A stretch of 5,363 nucleotides of DNA from an uncultured Trueperaceae bacterium (GTDB lineage: Bacteria; Deinococcota; Deinococci; Deinococcales; Trueperaceae). The stretch covers positions 1-5,363 of the forward strand of contig CALCHY010000328.1 in NCBI GenBank assembly GCA_937907415.1, written 5' to 3'. A model generated the notes under the pieces. That model was given only the letters and a program-made list of their open reading frames with translations, did not search any database and had not been told where the DNA came from. This document shows positions 1 to 5,100 of the stretch, piece after piece (position 1 is the stretch's first letter; each line of letters opens with the position of its first letter). The position numbers were made by a program, and so were the translations under genes.

Positions 1-343
1 TTATGAGGATTACGGTGCGCGCGCCGCCCGCCTTGGCCAGGTCGCCGCCAACGGCAAGCAACGAGTCCGCGAGGGGCGTCTGGGACAAGAGCTTAGGTTG
101 AATCGCGTCGACGGCCGCCTGCGCCTTGGCGCGATCGAGTGGCGCCAACGGCACGTCGAGGCGCGACTCGCACGATGTTGGGGTGATGTGCCCGAACGCG
201 CGCAGCGCGAACGGGGTGCCTTCTGGCAGTACCTCGCTGACGAGCGCGGTCAGCGCGCGCTTGGCGGCCGTTAACCGCTGCTCGCCACTCGGCAACTCGC
301 GACCCATCGAGCCGCTCGCGTCGAAGATGACCTCGACAGCTGC
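1..343 (-). other. VWA domain 2, truncated by the window (residues 1571-1684)
   Basis: A short beta-rich bridge with two PGPG-like turns (about 1540-1570) joins the two VWA domains. The MIDAS start is D1578-A-S1580-G-S1582-M-G. The helix with RLTAAKRAL follows, then ALRAFGH (1616-1622) and SCESRLDVPLAPLD (1627-1640). The FGH...SC...VPL.PLD signature is shared by a group of bacterial VWA proteins in which a later DGEETC-like segment supplies the last ligand and a second cysteine. T1659 is the threonine ligand. The window stops in strand TVILI, so the acidic loop and everything beyond are missing from view. Confidence 0.93.
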
Positions 344-3300
344 CTGCGCAGCGCCGGGCGCCGCGCGCACCGCGAGGCTGCCCGGCCCTGGGAGGGGCTG
401 GCTACGGACGTCGAGCGTGAGCGTGTACTGCTTAGGACGCCGCAGGAGGCATGACGCGCGCGAGAAGCCAGCGTCGAAGTCGCCTACCCCGGCCGCGAGG
501 GCGTACGCCCCGGCGTTGACGCCAGCCCAGTCCTGCATTAGGTCTTGGGCGTAATCGTTGCCGCCGGAGGCGATCTCGAAGGTGAAGACGCGCGGCCGCA
601 CCTCCTCGAACGCGCGCCACAGGGCGGGCGTGAACTGGCTACTGGTCGACTCTGCGTCGGTCATGAGCAAGATGGCACGGGTGCCATCGCGAGCGGCCAA
701 CGCCATGGTGGCGGTCAGGAGCGCCGTTTCAGACGAGCTAGAGTCCGCGTGGCGGTCGAACTCCACGATGGCGCGTTGCACACGTTGCGGGTCGGTCGAC
801 CACAAGGGCAACAACCACTTAGGAGTCGGGTCGTCGAAGGCAAGTAGCTGAGCGGCCTCGCGCTCCCCGTCAAGACCGGTGGCGAAACTCGCCAAGGAGT
901 TGTAAGTGATGGCCTGGTACTGGCTCACGGAGCCGCTCGTGTCCCAACTGAAGACCACGGTGCGCTTGGGCTCCCACAGGTGGAGGTAGTAGTCGCCTGG
1001 CTCCGCGTAGAGGGAGAGAACGACGTCGTCCCCGTCGTGGCGCTCATCGAAGACTAGCGGCAGGCCGTCGGCGCTAACGAGTTCGTAGCGGTAAGCGATG
1101 GCCGGATCGCCACCGAGGGTGAGCTCAAGGTAGTTCTGCCCACCTGGGATGGTCAACTGGTACCAATCCTCGTCGCTGGCTACCTGCACAGTGCCCGTCA
1201 GTTGCGCGCCGACCGGTGCCGGCGAAGCGTTCGCGCGGCTGTCGTTGCCGGCGTCTGCGACGTTCTGCGCCAGGGTCGGCGGGTTGAGGTACTCGTAGAC
1301 AGCTGCCCGCGAGCTGGCACCCCACTCGGCGAGCGCTGAGCGGTACTCGTCGTTCGTGGCGCGCTCGATCACTCGCACGACGTCCGGGGCGTAATAGTAG
1401 CGTCCAAGTTTGCCGTCCGCACCCTCCACGGGAGCGCTCGTGAAGCGCAAGTAGCGCGCCCACACCGGAGCGTCGAACTGCAAGGTCGCCAGACCGGTGG
1501 CACCCCGTTGAAGTTGCCAGTCGGCGAGCGGCGCCCACGGGCCGGCACCGCCTGTTTGGCTCACCTCGACCGTGACGCTAGCGAACATGGTTTGGGGTTC
1601 GCTCTGCGCCGCTGCCTCCTCTTGCCACTCGATGCGCGTGAACTGGGCGGCACGGTTGTCGTGGAAGCCGACGACGAACGTGAAGGCTCCGATCTCACGC
1701 AGGTCCAGCTTGGTGCCTTGCCCGTCGTCAGGGGTGAGCATGCCACGGCCGGAGCTGGCCAGGTACGGTTCGCTCCACGCGACGTGGCCGCCGTTCCGGG
1801 CGTCGGCGAGGTCGAGCTCGCCGAACAGGTCGCCTTCTGCCGCGATGAGCTTCCACTCACCTAGGTAGGCGTTGTTCGTGGCGCCTTGGGTACTGACGGA
1901 CACCAGCCGTGCGTAGCGCGCTTTGACAGGTTGGTCGAACACGAAAGCCTGTTCAGCGCCTGCGGCCTTCAGAACACCTTGGTAGGCAACGGTGAAGGTG
2001 TGCCCGTCAAGTGACGTCTCGATGCGGAAAACCTTGACGAAGTCGGCGCGGTTAGCGTCCGAGCGCGGGTCGAGAGTGCTGCCGATGAGGGTGACGGGGG
2101 CGTCTCCCGCGAGACGGTAAGTAGGCGAATGCTCCAGGCCGAGGTAGCCGCCGGAAGCCGGGCCCACGCGCCCGTCGATGAGCGCTAGGTCGCGCCGCAC
2201 GTAGCTCGACTCACCGTGAATCGCGGCACCGAAGCCAGTGCCTAGCACGTCGAACTTGCCGAGCAGGCTGGGGGGCAGGGGCCAGTAGGCGAACGCTGAG
2301 GCTGGCGCCGCTTCGCAGGCGAACGTCGCCTCGACCGCCGCCACGTTGGCGCCGCTAGCAGTAGCCGCGACGACTTCGACGCGTAGGGGCAGGTCGTCAC
2401 GCATGTCGCTTGGCACGAGTACCTCGACCGGGACAGCGCGGCTCTCGCCCGCAGCCAGCGTCAGTTGCGGCTCGAAATCGAACCGCACGCTGGCGTGGCT
2501 ACTCGCTGCCTCCAGCTGCAGCTGCTGCGGTTCACTACTGCGGTTCTCGATGTGCGCCGTCATGGTCAGTGCCTGACCCTCATGCCAGAAGGCGGCTAGG
2601 GCGTCTGTCGGGGAAGTGAGCGTTAACGCCAGCGAGCTAGAGTCCCGGGGCGGCAACAACTGGGCCGGGTCCGGTGTCGCGCCGAAACTCACCTCGGCGC
2701 TGTAGGGCGACTTGCCGGATAAGCGCAGGAAGACCTGCTCTCCGGCGGGCAGCGTGCCGCGCCACGGGGTGCCGCTCTGGGCGTCGCCGGATTCGGCGAG
2801 GGCGATGTTGGCCGCCTCAGTGCGCAGTTCGACCCGCAGCCGGCTGCTGGCCCCGCTCAACGTCACCTCGATGGCCGTCGCTTGCTCGAAGACTGGTAGG
2901 CGGTAGTAGTCGTCGTCGCTGTACTCACCGACGTTGCCCTGCCAGCGCAGCTCGGCTGGCAGCGTAGCTGCCGTGGCGCGGCTATCGTTCGGCTCTGCGT
3001 CTACTGGCGGCATGAGGCTGCCAGCCAAGGTCATCCTCAGCTGGTAGTAGCCGTCTGTCTCGAGCTTCGGTGCGTTGAGGTAGAAGGTGTGATCACCAGC
3101 GAGGAAGAGGCGTTCGATGCGGGTGGTGGCCTCCCCCGCGTCGGGCGGGAACTCCGCCCAGCCGCTACCCGCCAGGTTCACGTCGATGGGCGGGCTGCCG
3201 CTAGGCGCTACGACCTCGATGATCACGTACTGGTCATCGGCCAGGAAGAAACGGTAGTAGTCGTCGCTGTCGCCCGTCAGGCGACCTACGTAAACGTGAC

Positions 3301-5053
3301 CAGGTACGACACGCATCGCCCGACTGGGGTCATCGTTCGGCTCCAACTCTAGTGTGCCTGCAGGCGGGGGTGGACCGGGCTCGAGCACGGCGGCCTCAAG
3401 CGCCTCCACCGCCGCCGCCGCCCCGTCATCCGGCGTGCCTGCCGCAGCTGGCGTGAGGACTGCGTCGCTGGCTGGCGCCGCCACGACTGCGCCGACTTCT
3501 GCGTCACCCAACGAGATGGCCTTGAGGGCGTACTCGCCAGCACTGCCGCGCACCTCGAAGTAGTGCAGGCCAGGCATGAGCACGAGGTCGTCGAGGCGCA
3601 GCCGCCCTGAACCGCGTGCCTGCGCCAGCCTCCCTCCCGACACGGCCAACTCGGTCAGGCTCGAGATGTTGGCGCCAACCAACTGAATGCGGTAGCGCTG
3701 CGCCGCGCCTACCACCTGAACGGAGTAAACGTCCGCTTCCGGGCCAACGAACCTGCCGCGGACCTGACCGTTCTCCGGCAGCGGGCTGGCTGACCTGGGG
3801 TAATCGTTCGGCTCCACGTCTCCACCCGCTAAGGCGGTGCCTGGCCGTAGCGCCATGTTGTAGCTGACGCCGTTAGTCCCCTCTACCAGCAGCTGATAGC
3901 TGCCTGCGCGCAAGTACAGGCTGGCGTGGGTCACGCCTGGGCGCGAGTACATGAGCGCTCCACCGGCGTCGTCATTAAGCGAGTAGGTGAGGTCAGCAGC
4001 CGACTCGAAGGTCAGGTCGTAGTAGCCGGCGTCGGCCGCTGTCACTTCGGTGCGGTAGTAATCGCGGTTCTGTAAGGTGGCGCGCATCTCACTGCCGAGA
4101 GGGAAGACGGTCGCCCGCGCCCAGTCGTCGTTCGGCTCTACAGCGATCCCGTCGCCGCGCACTCCTTGCGACTCAAGGCGCAAGCGCACCATGCCGCTGT
4201 CACCAACCACCTTGACCGTGTAATCGCCTACCGGCAACCCGAGGCCGGTGAAGCGCACGCGGCCGCTAGCGTCTACAGCACCCTGACTGACAACGCCAGC
4301 TGGGCCTTCCAGTTCCAGCTTCGGTGTGGAGCCGTACGCTGCCCACAGTTCAAGGCCCCACACGCGCCTTGCGGCCTCCTCGTCGATGCTGACGCTAACC
4401 GCCAACTCTTCGACCACCGGCCCGAACCACCCGAACGCCCCCACGTACTTCCGGGGGCCCCCCTCGTCGTAGCGGGCATCGTCTGCGCCGTAGCGCAACG
4501 TAGTTACCGGCGCTAGGTTGGCGACGAACTCCCCGGCAGACCCGCTCGTCGCCACGCCGAGGTAGTAGCTGCCCGGCTGGATGAGGAACTCGCGCGACTT
4601 GGCCGCGCTGCCGTTCTGCGTGGTCACGCTAGGGTACTTCTCGACCTGCGTGACGTCCACGCCGTTATCTGCGAAAGTCACCCTGAACAGCTCGACCGTA
4701 GTAACGCTGTTGCGCGGCCCCTCGACGGCGAGCGTCCAGCGGTGCCTAGCGTCCTCAGCGGTTACGTCCCACCTGAACGCGTCTTGGTCGCTACTACCTA
4801 CCGTGCCTGTGAGGCAGAGTGCGCCAACCTCGTTGTAACTAGCTGGCGCGATCATGTTCGGCCCTGCGCCCGTCAACCTCGTCGCGGTGGCCGGCGTGTC
4901 GTTCGGCTCCGATTCATACGTGCACTGCTGCGCCAGCGCGCTGCCCGTGATCGCGGCGCACAGGCTGAAGAGCACCCCAAGCATGGCCATGCGCTTGCGC
5001 GAGGTTCGCCCCCAGGGCGAGCGCTCTATACGAGCCGGTCGACTGACGCTCAT
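1..5053 (-). CDS. Giant secreted modular protein: PPC-like repeats, Ig-like, discoidin-like and tandem VWA domains (C-terminus outside window)
   Basis: One frame is open from the ATG at 5051-5053 to the left edge: 1,684 codons, no in-frame stop. The start is firm, because an in-frame TAG sits immediately upstream (5054-5056) and AGGAGG lies 5 bases before the ATG. In order the protein has a signal peptide (1-41), PPC-like units (49-517 and 571-792) around an Ala/Pro linker, an Ig-like sandwich (796-920), two discoidin-like domains (921-1238), another PPC-like unit (1269-1362) and two VWA domains (1363-1536 and 1571 onward). VWA and discoidin modules in secreted proteins usually bind proteins or glycans; PPC units are common C-terminal add-ons of secreted bacterial enzymes. 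I infer a cell-surface or secreted adhesion/scaffold protein. No catalytic domain is visible in this part. Mature cysteines are few: 44, 80, 913, 1535 and 1628. The TTA at 1-3 is out of frame and is not the end of the gene. Exact function and ligand are unknown. Confidence 0.94.
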   Translation of the reverse strand, partial: MSVSRPARIERSPWGRTSRKRMAMLGVLFSLCAAITGSALAQQCTYESEPNDTPATATRLTGAGPNMIAPASYNEVGALCLTGTVGSSDQDAFRWDVTAEDARHRWTLAVEGPRNSVTTVELFRVTFADNGVDVTQVEKYPSVTTQNGSAAKSREFLIQPGSYYLGVATSGSAGEFVANLAPVTTLRYGADDARYDEGGPRKYVGAFGWFGPVVEELAVSVSIDEEAARRVWGLELWAAYGSTPKLELEGPAGVVSQGAVDASGRVRFTGLGLPVGDYTVKVVGDSGMVRLRLESQGVRGDGIAVEPNDDWARATVFPLGSEMRATLQNRDYYRTEVTAADAGYYDLTFESAADLTYSLNDDAGGALMYSRPGVTHASLYLRAGSYQLLVEGTNGVSYNMALRPGTALAGGDVEPNDYPRSASPLPENGQVRGRFVGPEADVYSVQVVGAAQRYRIQLVGANISSLTELAVSGGRLAQARGSGRLRLDDLVLMPGLHYFEVRGSAGEYALKAISLGDAEVGAVVAAPASDAVLTPAAAGTPDDGAAAAVEALEAAVLEPGPPPPAGTLELEPNDDPSRAMRVVPGHVYVGRLTGDSDDYYRFFLADDQYVIIEVVAPSGSPPIDVNLAGSGWAEFPPDAGEATTRIERLFLAGDHTFYLNAPKLETDGYYQLRMTLAGSLMPPVDAEPNDSRATAATLPAELRWQGNVGEYSDDDYYRLPVFEQATAIEVTLSGASSRLRVELRTEAANIALAESGDAQSGTPWRGTLPAGEQVFLRLSGKSPYSAEVSFGATPDPAQLLPPRDSSSLALTLTSPTDALAAFWHEGQALTMTAHIENRSSEPQQLQLEAASSHASVRFDFEPQLTLAAGESRAVPVEVLVPSDMRDDLPLRVEVVAATASGANVAAVEATFACEAAPASAFAYWPLPPSLLGKFDVLGTGFGAAIHGESSYVRRDLALIDGRVGPASGGYLGLEHSPTYRLAGDAPVTLIGSTLDPRSDANRADFVKVFRIETSLDGHTFTVAYQGVLKAAGAEQAFVFDQPVKARYARLVSVSTQGATNNAYLGEWKLIAAEGDLFGELDLADARNGGHVAWSEPYLASSGRGMLTPDDGQGTKLDLREIGAFTFVVGFHDNRAAQFTRIEWQEEAAAQSEPQTMFASVTVEVSQTGGAGPWAPLADWQLQRGATGLATLQFDAPVWARYLRFTSAPVEGADGKLGRYYYAPDVVRVIERATNDEYRSALAEWGASSRAAVYEYLNPPTLAQNVADAGNDSRANASPAPVGAQLTGTVQVASDEDWYQLTIPGGQNYLELTLGGDPAIAYRYELVSADGLPLVFDERHDGDDVVLSLYAEPGDYYLHLWEPKRTVVFSWDTSGSVSQYQAITYNSLASFATGLDGEREAAQLLAFDDPTPKWLLPLWSTDPQRVQRAIVEFDRHADSSSSETALLTATMALAARDGTRAILLMTDAESTSSQFTPALWRAFEEVRPRVFTFEIASGGNDYAQDLMQDWAGVNAGAYALAAGVGDFDAGFSRASCLLRRPKQYTLTLDVRSQPLPGPGSLAVRAAPGAAQAAVEVIFDASGSMGRELPSGEQRLTAAKRALTALVSEVLPEGTPFALRAFGHITPTSCESRLDVPLAPLDRAKAQAAVDAIQPKLLSQTPLADSLLAVGGDLAKAGGARTVILI
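446..967 (-). other. VWA domain 1 (residues 1363-1536)
   Basis: After strand TVVFSW comes the metal-ion-dependent adhesion site (MIDAS) motif D1371-T-S1373-G-S1375. The next expected ligand is T1443 within SSSSETA. Strand AILLM then leads to T1465-D1466, the acidic loop. All five MIDAS positions (D, S, S, T, D) can therefore be placed. The serine run at 1439-1441 is unusual in that loop. The domain continues through F-T-F-E-I (1490-1494), the usual strand after the acidic helix, and ends near Cys1535. VWA domains of this type bind protein partners through a divalent metal; no partner can be named. Confidence 0.87.
968..1249 (-). other. PPC-like unit 7, EPND eroded (residues 1269-1362)
   Basis: The opening reads GNDSRA instead of EPNDSRA, but the middle D1296-W-Y1298 and the closing PGDYYLHL turn (1352-1359) are intact, so the fold is probably kept. 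It ends directly at the first beta strand of the first VWA domain and may be its structural base. A PPC-like unit just before a VWA domain, far from the other six, points to separate recruitment or to insertion of the Ig and discoidin modules into an older array. Confidence 0.7.
1340..1831 (-). other. F5/8 type C (discoidin)-like domain 2 (residues about 1075-1238)
   Basis: A second jellyroll-like segment follows directly. It contains a long strand about 1157-1164, a SQTGG turn (1165-1169) leading to G-P-W-A-P-L, and a closing strand with FDAPVWARYLRF (1193-1204), the same R-Y-[AL]-R motif as in domain 1. It has more tryptophans and acidic residues than domain 1. A spacer of about 30 residues leads to the seventh PPC-like unit. 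This placement between stalk and VWA pair suggests a binding module, but that is inference. Confidence 0.6.
1844..2293 (-). other. F5/8 type C (discoidin)-like domain 1 (residues about 921-1070)
   Basis: Its second half fits the discoidin pattern well: a strand at about 1005-1013, then a SLDG turn (1014-1017) and H-T-F, corresponding to the usual S-x-D-G-x-x-W/F, then a strand ending in ARYARLV (1045-1051), corresponding to the family's T-A-R-Y-V-R-L. The N-terminal half is more divergent. Discoidin domains usually bind carbohydrates or membranes through loops at one end; the ligand here cannot be read from the sequence. Confidence 0.62.
2294..2668 (-). other. Ig-like beta-sandwich (residues about 796-920)
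   Basis: The segment alternates hydrophobic and polar residues in about seven strands. It has the shape of bacterial NEW3/CARDB-type Ig-like domains: an ENRS turn (835-838) after an extended strand, an AAGES turn (867-871) followed by VPVEVLVP, then a paired strand of valines to about 904. It ends near Cys913 and an Ala/Pro exit. It carries no catalytic motif and probably acts as a rigid spacer between the PPC blocks and the discoidin pair. The family name is a recollection of pattern, not a profile match. Confidence 0.5.
2678..3343 (-). other. PPC-like units 5 and 6 (residues 571-792)
   Basis: Two more units open with EPND at 571-574 and 687-690. The middle signatures are the clearest in the protein: DDYYR at 597-601 and DDYYR at 714-718. 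The closing turns are AG-D-H655 and AG-E-Q773; both have lost the usual aromatic residue. Unit 6 begins EPNDSRA, which resembles the eroded NDSRA of the seventh unit near residue 1270 and suggests those two are the closest relatives. Confidence 0.78.
3350..3502 (-). other. Ala/Pro-rich linker between the two PPC blocks (residues 518-568)
   Basis: About fifty residues dominated by Ala, Val, Pro, Gly, Asp and Glu, with an AAAA run (545-548) and a PPPP run (561-564), separate unit 4 from unit 5. It lacks the alternating strand pattern of its neighbours and is probably a flexible or extended hinge. The + strand shows GCC/GGC triplet runs here, a simple-sequence stretch that could vary in length between strains. 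Confidence 0.7.
3503..4909 (-). other. PPC-like beta-sandwich units 1-4 (residues 49-517)
   Basis: Units start with EPND at 49-52, 306-309 and 414-417; another, at about 187-304, has GADD instead. PPC units typically have three landmarks: the opening EPND, an acidic D-x-[YF] near the middle, and a late L-x-x-G-x-Y turn. Here D91-A-F93, D331-Y-Y333 and D441-V-Y443 give the middle one. PG-S-Y163, VG-D-Y278, AG-S-Y386 and PG-L-H-Y498 give the late one, so the degenerate second unit keeps its closing turn. Unit 1 contains Cys80 and is preceded by Cys44, a possible disulfide after export. PPC units occur on secreted proteases and other exported proteins, where they are thought to act as spacers or binding modules; here they form the stalk nearest the N-terminus. 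Boundaries are approximate. Confidence 0.75.
4931..5053 (-). other. Signal peptide, residues 1-41 (Sec type, predicted)
   Basis: The N-region is unusually long, about 21 residues, with eight arginines or lysines ending in RTSRKR (16-21). A hydrophobic core follows (about 22-35), then a small-residue end SALA with likely signal peptidase I cleavage after Ala41, before QQC. The basic stretch lacks the twin-arginine consensus, and Cys44 is not in a lipobox, so a plain exported protein is favoured. The mature chain begins just before the first PPC-like unit. Confidence 0.85.
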
Positions 5054-5058
5054 CTACT

Positions 5059-5064
5059 CCTCCT
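5059..5064 (-). promoter_or_regulatory. Shine-Dalgarno AGGAGG for the giant gene
   Basis: The minus strand reads AGGAGG followed by five bases (AGTAG) and then ATG, a near-ideal ribosome binding site. Together with the in-frame TAG touching the ATG, it fixes the start at 5053 and argues against the internal Met codons 22 and 24, which have no such site and would remove the basic part of the signal peptide. Confidence 0.88.
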
Positions 5065-5065
5065 C

Positions 5066-5085
5066 GCGCCGCTAGCTGACGGCGC
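5066..5085 (-). other. GC-rich hairpin in the leader, next to the Shine-Dalgarno
   Basis: GCGCCG (5066-5071) and CGGCGC (5080-5085) form a perfect 6-bp stem with an 8-base loop. The stem ends one base from the AGGAGG. There is no T-run after it, so it is not a convincing intrinsic terminator for the upstream gene. It could affect ribosome access, pause or stabilise a transcript end, or be chance in GC-rich DNA. The rest of the 47-base gap shows no recognisable -35/-10 pair. Confidence 0.35.
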
Positions 5086-5100
5086 CGATACTGCTGCGAC

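Larger units (their letters stand above)
2985..4909 (-). repeat. Five identical 11-base copies encoding EPND
   Basis: GAGCCGAACGA occurs on the minus strand at 4899-4909, 4128-4138, 3804-3814, 3333-3343 and 2985-2995, always in frame as Glu-Pro-Asn-Asp. Spacings between starts are 771, 324, 471 and 348 bases, all multiples of three, matching domain-sized units. The flanking DNA has diverged and the units show no long nucleotide identity. These are old domain duplications with a conserved core, not a recent tandem repeat or CRISPR array. Confidence 0.85.

Noticed and set aside
1..3. TTA at the left edge read as the gene's stop codon
   Set aside because: The main frame's codons occupy 2-4, 5-7 and so on; the TTA at 1-3 is one base out of frame. 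VWA 2 is also only about half complete at this point.
126..554. Plus-strand ORF of 142 residues, and other plus-strand ORFs such as 1508-1864 and 4166-4516
   Set aside because: All lie opposite the giant minus-strand gene, which has recognisable VWA or PPC-like domains in those places. Their products are Arg/Ser/Ala-rich with no domain sense, as expected for shadow frames in high-GC DNA.
1125..1538. Minus-strand ORF of 137 residues in another frame (also 432-620 and 1561-1860)
   Set aside because: They overlap the giant gene on the same strand in the wrong frame; the products are Arg-rich and give no motifs, while the main frame reads discoidin-like and VWA sequence through the same bases.
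2678..4909. Secreted peptidase, because PPC-type domains often accompany one
   Set aside because: No subtilisin, metalloprotease or other catalytic motif appears in the 1,684 visible residues; the PPC-like units are used here as structural or binding modules.
2985..4909. CRISPR-like or DNA-level tandem repeat from the recurring 11-mer
   Set aside because: Spacing varies from 324 to 771 bases, always in multiples of three, and each copy encodes EPND in frame. It is protein-domain repetition.
4922..5053. Lipoprotein or Tat signal
   Set aside because: Cys44 follows Ala-Gln-Gln, not a lipobox, and Cys32 is inside the hydrophobic core with Phe-Ser-Leu before it. The basic N-region has separated arginines and no twin-arginine consensus.
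5066..5085. Rho-independent terminator between the two genes
   Set aside because: The stem is only 6 bp and is followed by the Shine-Dalgarno rather than a T-run on the transcribed strand.
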